Below, piece after piece: positions 1 to 10,932 of a DNA stretch of 47,320 bases. This DNA is from Cristatella mucedo (taxonomy: Eukaryota; Bryozoa; Phylactolaemata; Cristatellidae): contig WPIO01000433.1 of NCBI GenBank assembly GCA_009760855.2, positions 1 to 47,320 of the forward strand. Reading direction: 5' to 3'. How positions within the stretch are numbered: the first letter of the stretch is position 1; every line of letters starts with the position of its first letter. Made by a program: the position numbers and the translations under genes. The notes below the pieces were generated by a model that was not told the origin of the DNA, did no database searches, and was given only the letters and a program-made list of their open reading frames with translations.

Positions 1-1040
1 TCAAATCTGCTCGTCGGAGCGTGCGCTGGCTGGAAGCAGAGTGCTGCACCTTGTTTCAAGCATTTAGCACCTAAATAACACATTTCGCACTAGTTCGCAG
101 CAGATCGCTGAGTATCCAGAAACTTCAAATCTGCTTGTCGGAGAGTGAGCTGGCTTGCAGAAGAGTAATGCACATATTTTCAAGGATTTCAGACATCAAT
201 AACTCATTTCGCAAAAGGTCACAGCAGATTGCGGAATATCTAGAAGCTTCAAATCTGCTTTTCGGAGCGTGCGCTGGCTAGCAGCAGAGTGTTGCACCTT
301 GTTTTGAGCATTTCGCACGCACATAACACATTTCGCACGAGTTTGCAGCACATCGCGGAATATCTAGAAACTTCATATCTGCAAGTCGGACCGTACGCTG
401 GCTGGCAGCAGAGTGCTGCACCTTGTTTCAAGCATTTCGCACGTAAATAACACATTTCGCACTAGTTCGCAGCAGATTGCGGAGTATCGAGAAACTTCAA
501 ATCTGCATGTCAGAGCGTTTGCTGGCTGGCAGCAGATTGCTGCACATTGTTTCAAAGATTTCGCACATCAATAACACATTTCGCACGAGTTCGCAGCAGA
601 TCGCCGAATATCTAGAAGCTTCATATCTGCTTGTCGGAGCGTGAGCTGGCTGGCAGCAGAGTGCTGCTGTTGTTTTAAGAATTTTGCACGTAAATAACAC
701 ATTTCGCACAGTTCGCAGCAGATCGCGGAATATCTAGAAACTTCAAAATTGCTTTTCGGAGCATGAGGTGGCTGGAAGCAGAGTGCTGCAGCTTGTTCTG
801 AGCATTTTGCACTCAAAAAACACATTTAGCACGAGTTCGCTGCAGTTCGCGGAATACTTAGAAACTTCAAATCTGCTTTTTGGAGCGTGAGCTGGCTGGC
901 AGCAGTGTGCTGCACCTAGCTTTAAGCATTTCGTACTTAAATATATTATTTTGCACGAGTTGGCAGCAGATCGAACAATATCTAGAAACTTCAAATCTGC
1001 TCGTCGGAGCGTGGGCTGGCTGGAAGCAGAGTGCTGCACC
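1..1040 (+). repeat. Duplicated multi-monomer block in A, copy 1
   Basis: This stretch of about 8 monomers matches 3,598-4,638 monomer by monomer at an offset of 3,597-3,598 bp (29 monomers plus 1-2 bp). Diagnostic variants shared by both copies include a monomer with AGAAGAGT and ATATTTTCAAGG (near 155 and 3,755), a monomer with TGCTGTTGTTTTA (near 664 and 4,262), and one with CAGTGTGCTGCACCTAGC (near 902 and 4,499). This is a higher-order duplication produced by unequal exchange or block amplification. Confidence 0.85.
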
Positions 1041-3597
1041 ATGTTTAAAGCATTTCGCACGTAAATAACACGTTTTGCACGAGTTCGCAGCAGATCGCGG
1101 AATATCTAGAAAGTTCAAATCTGCATGTCGGAGCGTGTCCTAGCTTGCAGCAGAGTGCTGTACCATGTTTAAAGCATTTCGCACGTAAATAACACGTTTC
1201 GCAAAAGGTCGCAGCTGAACGCGGAATATCTAGAAGCCGCGCTTCTGCTTTTCGGAGCGTGCGCTGGCTGGCAGCAGAGTGCTGCACGAATTTGTTTTGA
1301 GAATTTCGCACGCACATAACACATTTCGCACGAGTTTGCAGCAGATCACGGAATATGTAGAAACTTCAAATCTACATATCGGAGCGTGCGCTGGCTGGCA
1401 GCAGAGTGCTGCACCTTGTTTAAAGCATTTCGCACGTAAATAACACGTTTCGCACGAGTTCGCAGCAGATCACGGAATATGTAGAAACTTCAAATCTACA
1501 TATCGGAGCGTCCGCTGGCTGGCAGCAGAGTGCTGCACTTTGTTTCAAGCATTTCGCACGTAAATAACACATTTCGCACGAGTTCGCAGCAGATCGCGGA
1601 ATATGTAGAAAGTTCAAATCTGCATGTCGGAGCGTGTGCTGGCTGGCAGCAGAGTGCTGCACCTTGTTTTGAGCATTTCGCACTCGAATAATACATTTCG
1701 CACGAGTTTGCAGCAGATCGCGGAATATCTAGAAACTTCAAATCTGCATGTCGGAGCGTGCGCTGGCTGGCAGCAGAGTGCTGTACCTTGTTTTAAGCAT
1801 TTCGCACTCAAATAACACATTTCGCACGAGTTCGCAGCAAATCGCGGAATATCTAGAAACTTCATATCTGCAAGTCGGAGCGTCCGCTGGCTGACAGCAG
1901 AGTGCTGCACCTTGTTTAAAGCATTTCGCTTGTAAATAACACGTTTCGCGCAAGTTCGCAGCAGCTCGCGGAATATGTAGAAACTTCAAATCCACATTTA
2001 GGAGCGTGCGATGGCTGGCAGCAGACTGCTGCACCTTGTTTTGAGCATTTCGCACTCGAATAACACATTTAGCACGTGTTCGCAGCAGATCGCGGAATAT
2101 CTAGAAAGTTTAAATCTGCGTTTCGTAGCGTGTGCTGGCTGGCAGCAGAGTGCTGCACCATGTTTAAAGCATTTCGCACGTAAATAACACGTTTCGCACA
2201 AGTTCGCAGCAGATCGCGGAATATGTAGAAACTTAAAATCTACATATCGAAGCGTGGGCTGGCTGGCAGCAGAGTGATGCACCATGTTTAAAGCATTTCG
2301 CACGTAAATAACACGTTTCGCACGAGTTCGCAGGAGATCGGGGAATATGTAGAAACTTCGACTCTACATATAGGAGCGTGGGCTGGCTGGCAGCAGAGTG
2401 CTGCACCATGTTTAAAGCATTTCGCACGTAAATAACGCGTTTCGCACGAGTTCGCAGCAGATCGCGGAATATGTAGAAACTTCAAATCTGCATGTCGGAG
2501 TGTGCACTTGCTGGCAGCAGAGTGCTGCACCTTGTTTAAAGCATTTCGCACGTAAATAACACGTTTCGCACGAGTTCGCAGCAGATCACGGAATATGTAG
2601 AAACTTCAAATCTACATTTAGGAGCGTGCACTGGCTGGAGGAAAAGTGCTGCACCTTGTTTTGAGCATTTCGCACTCGAATAATACATTTCGCACGAGTT
2701 TGCTGCAGATCGCGAAATATCTAGAAAGTTCAAATCTACATATCGAAGCGTGCGCAGGCTGGCAGCAGAGTGCTGTACCATGTTTAAAGCATTTCGCACG
2801 TAAAGAACACGTTTTGCACAACTTCGCAGCAGATCGCGGAATATCTAGAAACTTCATATCTGCATGTCGGAGCGTGCGCTGGCTAGCAGCTAACTGCTGC
2901 ACCATGTTTAAAGCACTTCGGGCGTAAATAACACGTTTCGCACGAGTTCGCAGCCGATCGCGGAATATCTAGAAACTTTAAATCTGCTTTTCGGAGCGTG
3001 AGCTGGCTGGCAGCAGAGTGCTGCACCTCGTTTCAAGCATTTCACACTCGAATAACACATTTCCCACGAGGTCACAGCAGATCGCGGAATATCTAGAAAC
3101 TTCAAATGTGCAGGTCGGAGCGTCCGCTGGCAGGCAGCAGAGTGTTGCACATTGTTTCAAGGAATTCGCACGTCAATTACTCATTTCGCATGAGTTCTCA
3201 GCAGATCGCGGAATATCTACAAGCTTTAAATCTGCTTTTCGGAACGTGGGCTGGCTGGTAGCATAGTGTTGCACCTTGTTTGGAGCATTTCGTACTCGAA
3301 TAACACATTTCGAACGAGTTCACTGCAGATTGCGGAATATCTAGAAACTTCAAATCTGCATATCGGAGCTTGCGCTGGCTGGCACCAGAATGCTGCACCT
3401 CGTTTTAAGCATTTCGTACTCGAATAACTCATTTCGCAAGAGTTCGTAGCAAATCGCGAAATATCTAGAAACTTCGAATCTGCATGTCAGAGCGTGCGCT
3501 GGCTGGCAGCAGAGTGCTGAACCTTGTTTCAAGCATTTCGCACGTAAATAACACATTTCGAACAAGTTCCTATCAGATCACGAAATATCTAGAAACT

Positions 3598-4638
3598 TTG
3601 AATCTGCATGTCGGAACGAGCGCTGGCTGGCAGCAGAGTGCTGCACCTTGTTTCAAGCATTTCGCACCTAAATAACACGTTTCGCACGAGTTCGCAGCAG
3701 ATCGCAGAATATCCAGAAACTTCAAATCTGCTTGTCGGAGAGTGAGCTGGCTTGCAGAAGAGTGATGCACATATTTTCAAGGATTTCGGACATCAAAAAC
3801 TCATTTCGCATAAGGTCACAGCAGATTGCGGAATATCTAAAAGCTTCAAATCTGCTTTTCGGAGCGTGCGCTGGCTAGCAGCAGAGTGTTGCACCTTGTT
3901 TTGAGCATTTCGCACGCGAATAACACATTTCGCACGAGTTCGCAGCAAATCGCCGAATATCTAGAAACTTCATATCTGCAAGTCGGACCGTGAGCTGGCT
4001 GGCAGCAGAGTGCTGCACCTTGTTTCAAGCATTTCGCACGTAAATAACACATTTCGCACTAGTTCACAGCAGATCCCAGAGTATCGAGAATCTTCAAATT
4101 TGCATGTCAGAGCGTTTGCTGGCTGGCAGCAGATCGCTGCTCGTTGTTTCAAAGATTTCGCACATCAATAACACATTTCGCACGAGTTCGCAGCAGATCG
4201 CCGAATATCTAGAAGCTTCATTTCTGCTTGTCGGAGCGTGAGCTGGCTGGCAGCAGAGTGCTGCTGTTGTTTTAAAAATTTTGCACGTAAATAACACATT
4301 TCGCACGAGTTCGCAGCAGATCGCGGAATATCTAGAAACTTCAAAATTGCTTTTCGGAGCATGAGGTGGCTGGAAGCAGAGTGCTGCAGCTTGTTCTGAG
4401 CATTTTGCACTCAAAAAACACATTTAGCACGAGTTCGCTGCAGTTCGCGGAATACTTAGAAACTTCAAATCTGCTTTTTGGAGCGTGAGCTGGCTGGCAG
4501 CAGTGTGCTGCACCTAGCTTTAAGCATTTCGCACTTAAATATATTATTTTGCACGAATTGGCAGCAGATCGAACAATATCTAGAAACTTCAAATCTGCTC
4601 GTCGGAGCGTGCGCTGGCTGGAAGCAGAGTGCTGCACC
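3598..4638 (+). repeat. Duplicated multi-monomer block in A, copy 2
   Basis: This is the second copy of the block at 1-1,040, with the same order of variant monomers. The following monomer (4,589-4,712) is nearly identical to 1-124, an offset of 4,588 bp or exactly 37 monomers, so several overlapping duplication events are superimposed. Confidence 0.85.
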
Positions 4639-5439
4639 TTGTTTCAAGCATTTAGCACCTAAATAACACATTTCGCACTAGTTCGCAGCAGATCGCTGAG
4701 TATCCAGAAACTTCAAATCTGCTTGTCGGAGAGTGAGCTGGCTGGCAGCAGAGTGCTGCACCTTGTTTCAGGAATTTCGAACGTCAATAACACATTTCGC
4801 AAAAGTTCGCAGCAGATCGCGGAATATCTAGAAAGTTCAAATCTGCATGTCGGAGCGTGTGCTGGCTTGCAGCAGAGTGCTGCACCATGTTTAAAGCATT
4901 TCGCACGTAAATAACACATTTCGCACGAGTTTGCAGCACATCGCGGAATATCTAGAAACTTCAAATCTGCATGTCGGAGCGTGCGCTGGCTGGCAGCAGA
5001 GTGCTGCACCTTGTTTCAAGCATTTCGCACGTAAATAACACATTTCGCACTAGTTCGCAGCAGATCGCGGAGTATCTAGAAACTTCAAATCTGCATGTCG
5101 GAGCGTTTGCTGGCTGGCAGCAGATTGCTGCACATTGTTTCAAAGATTTCGCACATCAATAACACATTTCGCACGAGTTCGCAGCAGATCGCGGAATATC
5201 TAGAAGCTTCAAATCTGCTTGTCGGAGCGTGAGCTGGCTGGCAGCAGAGTGCTGCTGTTGTTTTAAGAATTTTGCACGTAAATAACACATTTCGCACGAG
5301 TTCGCAGCAGATCGCGGAATATCTAGAAACTTTAAATCTGCTTGTCGGAGCGTGTGCTGGCTGGCAGCAGAGTGCTGCACCTTGTTTTGATTATTTCGCA
5401 CTCGAATAACACATTTCGCACGAGTTCGCAGCAGATCGC

Positions 5440-5530
5440 GGAATACGTAGAAACATCGAATCTACATATAGCAGCGTGAGCTCATTTCGCACGAGTTCGC
5501 AGCACATCGCGGAATATCTAGAAACTTCAT
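5440..5530 (+). other. Truncated monomer: 53-bp internal deletion
   Basis: At about 5,481 the sequence passes directly from the GCGTGAGCT block to the second CATTTCGCACGAG block. Compared with the consensus monomer it loses 53 bp, including the GCAGCAGAGTGCTGC hairpin and the first CATTTCGCAC copy. This is one of the few register breaks in subfamily A. Confidence 0.8.
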
Positions 5531-6120
5531 ATCTGCAAGTCGGACCGTACGCTGGCTGGCAGCAGAGTGCTGCACCTTGTTTCAAGCATTTCGCACGTAA
5601 ATAACACATTTCGCACGAGTTCGCAGCAGATCGCCGAATATCTAGAAGCTTCATATCTGCTTGTCGGAGCGTGAGCTGGCTGGCAGCAGAGTGCTGCTGT
5701 TGTTTTAAGAATTTTGCACGTAAATAACACATTTCGCACGAGTTCGCAGCAGATCGCGGAATATCTAGAAACTTCAAAATTGCTTTTCGGAGCATGAGGT
5801 GGCTGGAAGCAGAGTGCTGCAGCTTGTTCTGAGCATTTTGCACTCAAAAAACACATTTAGCACGAGTTCGCTGCAGTTCGCGGAATACTTAGAAACTTCA
5901 AATCTGCTTTTTGGAGCGTGAGCTGGCTGGCAGCAGTGTGCTGCACCTAGCTTTAAGCATTTCGTACTTAAATATATTATTTTGCACGAGTTGGCAGCAG
6001 ATCGAACAATATCTAGAAACTTCAAATCTGCTCGTCGGAGCGTGGGCTGGCTGGAAGCAGAGTGCTGCACCTTGTTTCAAGCATTTAGCACCTAAATAAC
6101 ACATTTCGCACTAGTTCGCA
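5510..6120 (+). repeat. Duplicated multi-monomer block in A, copy 3 (partial)
   Basis: The segment repeats variant monomers of the two other blocks: TGCTGTTGTTTTA near 5,695, GAGCATGAGGTGGCTGG near 5,790 and CAGTGTGCTGCACCTAGC near 5,932. Its offset to copy 2 is 1,433 bp, which is not a whole number of monomers because a 53-bp deletion lies just upstream at about 5,481. A further relic of the same variant monomer is at about 7,020-7,115. Confidence 0.8.
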
Positions 6121-8939
6121 ACAGATCGCTGAGTATCTAGAAACTTCAAATCTGCATGTCGAAGCTTTTGCTGGCTGGCAGCAGAATCCTGCACATTGTT
6201 TCAAGGATTTCGCACATCAATAACACATTTCGCACGAGTTCGCAGCAGATCGCCAAATATCTAAAACTTCATATCTGCTTTTCGGAGCTTGAGCGGGCTG
6301 GCAGCAGAGTGCTGCACGTTGTTTTAAGAAATTTGCACGTAAATAACACATTTCGCACGAGTTCGCAGCAGATCGCGGAATATCTAGAAACTTTAAATCT
6401 GCTTTTCGGAGCGTGAGCTGGCTGGCAGCAGAGTGCTGCACCTCGTTTCAAGCATTTCACATTCGAATAACACATTTCCCACGAGGTCACAGCAGATCGC
6501 GGAATATCTAGAAACTTCAAATCTGCAGGTCGGAGCGTCCGCTGGCAGGCAGCAGAGTGTTGCACATTGTTTCAAGGAATTCGCACGTCAATTACTCATT
6601 TCGCATGAGTTCGCAGCAGATCGCGGAATATCTAGAAGCTTCAAATCTGCTTCTCGGAACGTGGGCTGGCTGGTAGCAGAGTGTTGCACCTTGTTTTGAG
6701 CATTTCGTACTTGAATAGCACATTTCGCACGAGTTCGCAGCAGATCGCTGAATATCTAGAAACTTCAAATCTACATGTCGGAGCTTGCGATGGCTGGCAG
6801 CAGAGTGCTGCACCTCGTTTTAAGCATTTCGCACTCGAATAACTCATTTCGCACGAGTTCGCAGCAAATCGCGAAATATCTAGAAACTTTAAATCTTTAT
6901 GTCGGATTGAGCGCTGGCTGGCAGCAAAGTACTGCACCTTGTATCAAGCATTTCGCACTCGAATAACACATTTAGCACGAGTTCGCTGCAGTTCGCGGAA
7001 TACTTAGAAACTTCAACTCTGCTTTTTGGAGCGTGAGCAGGCTGGCAGCAGTGTGCTGCACCTAGCTTTAAGCATTACGCACTTAAACGTATTATTTTGC
7101 ACGAATTGGCAGCAGATCGCACAATATCTAGAAACTTCAAATCTGCTCGTCGGAGCGTGCACTGGCTGGAAGCAGAGTGCTGCACCTTGTTTCAAGCATT
7201 TCATACTCGAATAACACATTTCCCACGAGGTCACAGCAGATCGCTGAATATCTAGAAACTTCAAATCTGCATGTCAGAGCATGAGCTGGTTGGCAGCTGA
7301 GTGCTGCACCTTGTTTCAAGCATTTCGCACGTAAATAACACATTTCGCACGAGTTCCCAGCAGATCGCGGAATATCTAGAAACTTCAAATCTGCATGTCG
7401 GAGAGTGTGCTGGCTGGCAGAAGAGTGATGCACATATTTTCAAGGATTTCGGACATCAATAGCTCATTTCGCATGATTTCGCAGCAGATTGCGGAATATC
7501 TAGAAGCTTCAAATCTGCTTTTCGGAGCGTGCGCTGGCTAGCAGGAGAGTGTTGCACCTTGTTTTGAGCATTTCGCACGCGAATAACACATTTCGCACGA
7601 GTTCGCAGCAAATCGCGGAATATCTAGAAACTTCAAATCTGCAGGTCGGAGCGTCCGCTGGCTGGCTGCAAAGTGCTGCACCTTGTTTCAAGCATTTCGC
7701 ACTTAAATAACACATTTCGCACGAGTTCGCAGCAGATCGCGGAATATCTAGAAACTTCAAATCTGCATGTCGGAGCGTGAGCTGGCTGGCAGCAGAGTGC
7801 TGCACGTTGTTTCAAGCATTTCGCACGTAAATAACACATTTCGCACGAGTTCGCAGCAGATCGCGGAATATCTAGAAACTTTGAATCTGCATGTCGGAGC
7901 GTACGCTGGCTGGCAGCAGAGTGCTGCACCTTGTTTCAAGCATTTCGCACGTAAATAACACATTTCGCACGAGTTCGCAGCAGATCGCGGAATATCTAGA
8001 AACTTCAAATCTGCATGTCGGAGCGTGCGCTGGCTGGCAGCAGAGTGCTGCACCTTGTTTCAAGCATTTCGCATTCGAATAACACATTTCCCACGAGGTC
8101 ACAGCAGATCGTGGAATATCTAGAAACTTCAAATCTACAGGTCGGAGCGTCCGCTGGCTGGCAGCAGAGTGTTTCACATTGTTTCAAGGATTTCGCACAT
8201 CAATTACTCATTTCGCATGAGTTGGCAGCAGATCGCGGAATATCTAGAAGCTTTAAATCTGCTTTTCAGAGCGTTTGCAGGCTGGCAGCAGAGTGCTGCA
8301 GCTTGTTGTGAGCATTTGGCACTCGAATAACACATTTCGCACGAGTTCGCAGCAGATCGCGGAATATCTAGAAGCTTCAAATCTGTTAGTCGGAGCGTGA
8401 GCTGGCTGGCAGCAGAGTGCCGCACCTTGTTTCAAGCATTTCGCACTTGAATAAAACATTTCGCACGAGTTCGCAGCAGATCTAGTAATATCTTGAAGCT
8501 TTAAATCTGCTTGTCGGAGCGTGAGCTGGCTCGCCGCAGAGTGCGGCACCTTGTTTTGAGCATTTCGCATATCAATAACACATTTAGCACGAGTTCGCAG
8601 CAGATCGCCGAATATCTAGAAGCTTCAAATCTGCTTTTCGGAGCGTGAGCCGGCCGGCAGCAGAGTGTTTCACCTTGTTTTGAGCATTTCGCACTCGAAT
8701 AACACATTTCGTACGAGTTTGCAGCAAATCGCGGAATATCTAGAAACTTCAAATCTGCATGTTGGAGCGTGCGCTGGCTGGCAGCAGAGTGCTGCGCCTT
8801 GTTTCAAGCATTTCGCACTCGAATAACACATTTCGCACGAGTTCGCAGCAGATCGCGGAATATCTAGAAACTTCAAATCTGCTTTTCGGAACAGCGTGCG
8901 CTGGCCGGCAGCAGAGTGTTGCACCTTGATTTGAGCATT

Positions 8940-8953
8940 TCGCACTCGTGCGA
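8940..8953. other. Satellite orientation switch 1 (A plus to D minus)
   Basis: Left of this point monomers read on the plus strand (ending GAGCATTTCGCACTCG). Right of it they read on the minus strand (starting TGCGATCTTCTG, the complement of the CAGATCGCA block). The breakpoint falls in TCGCACTCGTGCGA, a perfect inverted repeat with 6-bp arms and a 2-bp centre. Confidence 0.9.
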
Positions 8954-10923
8954 TCTTCTGTAAACTCATGCAAAATAAGGTGTTCAAGTGTGAATGGCTT
9001 AATGCATGGTGCCACACTATGCAGCCAGTTATCGCATGCTATAAGGAGCAGAACCGAGGTGTCTTTGTATTCTGCGATCTGCAGCAAACTCAACGAAATG
9101 AGTTATTCAAGTGCGATTGCCTAAAGCAAGGTGCTGCACTCTGCTGCCAGCTCTTGCACGGTTGGCCTGGTGGATTTAAAGTATCCAGATATTGTGCGAT
9201 CTGCTGCGAACTTATGCAAAATTAGTTATTCAAGCGCGAATGGCTTACTGCAAGGCGCATCACTCAGCACAAGTCATCGCACGCTATAAGGAGCAGTATC
9301 GAGGTGTCTTTATATTCCGCGATCTGCTGCAAACTTAAGCGAAATGTTTTATTCAAGAGCGATTGCCTAAAGCAAGGAGCTGCACTCAGCTGTTAGCTCC
9401 TGCACGCTCCGACGGGATTATTTAAAGTATCTAGATATTGTGCGATCTGCTGTGAACTAATGCAAAATAAGTTAGTCAAGTGTGAGTGGCTTAATGCAAG
9501 GCTCCGCAGTCTGCAGCAAGTTATCACACGCTAGAACGAGCAGTATCGAGGTGTCTTTATATTCTGCGATCTGCTGCAAACTAAAGCGACATGAGTAATT
9601 CCAGTGCGATTGCTTAAAGCAAGGCCCTGCATTATGCTGCCAGCTACTGCATGCTCTGACGGGTTGATTTAAAGCATCTAGGTAGTGTGCGATCTGCTGT
9701 GAACTCATGCAAAATAAGTTATTCAAGTGTGAATGGCTTAATGCAAGGCGCAGCACTCAGCAGCAAGTTATCACACGCTATACCGAGCAGTATCGAGGTC
9801 TCTTTATATTCCGCGATCTGCTGCAAACTCAAGCGAAATGAGTTATTCAAGTGCGATTGCATAAAGCAAAGAGCTGCACGCTGCTGCCTGTTCCTGCACG
9901 CTTCGACGGGTGAATTTAAAGTATCTAGATATTGTGCGATCTGCGGCGAATTAATGCAAAATATGTTATTCAAGTGCAAATGGTTTAATGCAAGGCACCG
10001 CACTCTGCAGCAAATTACCGCACGCTGGAACGAACAGTATCGAGGTATCTTTATATTCAGCGATCCCCTGCAAACACATGCAAAATAAGTTATTCAAGTG
10101 CGATTGCCTAAAGCAAGGAGCTGCACTCAGCTGTTAGCTCCTGCACGCTCCGACGGGATGATTTAAAGTATCTAGATTTTGTGCGATCAGCTGTGAACTC
10201 ATGCAAAATAAGTTATTCAAGTGTGAATGGCTTAATGCAAGGCGCCGCACTCTGCAGCAAGTTATCACACGCTATACCGAGCAGTATCGAGGTGTCTTGA
10301 TATTGTGCGATCTCCTGTAAACTCATGCGAAATGAGTTCTTTAAGTGCGATTGCCTAAAAAAAAGGCCCTGCATTCTGCTGCCAGCTACTGCACGTTCCG
10401 TCGGGTTGATTTAAGGTATCTAGATATTGTGTGATCTGCTGTGAACTCATGCAAAATAAGTTAGTCAAGTGTGATTGGATTAATGCAATGAGCCGCACTC
10501 TGCAGCGAGTTTTTACGCGCTAGAACGAGCAATATCGAGGAGTCTTTATATTCTGCGATCTGCTGCAAACTCATGCGAAATGAGTTATTCAAGTGCAATT
10601 GCCTAAAGCAAGGCCCTGCACTCTGCTGCCAGCTACAGCACGCTTCGTCGGGTGGATTTAAAGTATCTAGATATTGTGCGATCTGCTGCGAATTTATGCA
10701 AAATACGTTATTCAAGTGCGAATGGCTTAATGCGAGGCACTGCACTCTGCAGTAAGTTACTGCACGGTTCGACAAGTATATTTAAGGTTTCTAGGTATTG
10801 TGCAATTAGGTGCGAACTCATGCAAAACAAGTTATTCAAGTGGGAATAGCCTGAAGCAAGGTGCAGCACTCTGCTTTCAGATACCGAACGCTCTCACGAA
10901 AGGATTTAAAGTTTGTAGTTATT
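8949..10923 (-). repeat. Satellite subfamily D, inverted, dimeric higher-order repeat
   Basis: About 16 monomers lie in minus orientation and alternate between two types. Type 1 carries GAGGTGTCTTTATATTC and TTATCACACGCTAT. Type 2 carries GATTTAAAGTATCTAGATAT and is closer to subfamily B. The type-1 marker GAGGT starts at 9,056, 9,301, 9,548, 9,795, 10,042, 10,289 and 10,537, spacings of 245-248 bp, so the true repeating unit is a dimer of about 247 bp. The last monomer or two before 10,923 are of type 2/B character. No gene is present. Confidence 0.92.
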
Positions 10924-10932
10924 GCTCGACGG
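10918..10932. other. Satellite orientation switch 2 (D minus to B plus)
   Basis: Minus-orientation sequence (GGATTTAAAGTTTGTAGTTA) changes within a few bases to plus-orientation sequence (GCTCGACGGTGCGTGCAGTA, matching the GCTCGTCGGGGCGTGCGGTA block of subfamily B). I see no long palindrome at the breakpoint. Confidence 0.88.

Larger units (their letters stand above)
1..8948 (+). repeat. 124-bp satellite array, subfamily A
   Basis: About 72 head-to-tail monomers run on the plus strand, and the array starts mid-monomer, so it continues beyond the left edge. The period is 124 bp: near-identical segments recur, for example, at 7,509, 7,633 and 7,757. Recognisable blocks in each monomer are CTTCAAATCTGC, GGCAGCAGAGTGCTGCACC, two copies of CATTTCGCAC 20 bp apart, and TTCGCAGCAGATCGCGGAAT followed by ATCTAGAAA. 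Monomers differ mainly by substitutions, many at CpG. The overlapping short open frames on both strands are products of the repeat (124 is not a multiple of 3) and are not genes. No transcription signal was recognised. Subfamily naming is mine. Confidence 0.97.

Noticed and set aside
5391-5843. 150-codon minus-strand open frame
   Set aside because: It is long only because the 53-bp deletion at about 5,481 changes the frame between monomers. Its peptide is the usual satellite peptide.
1-8948. CRISPR-like array of repeats and spacers
   Set aside because: The whole 124-bp unit is conserved, with no unique spacers between short repeats, and the surrounding elements are animal LINEs.
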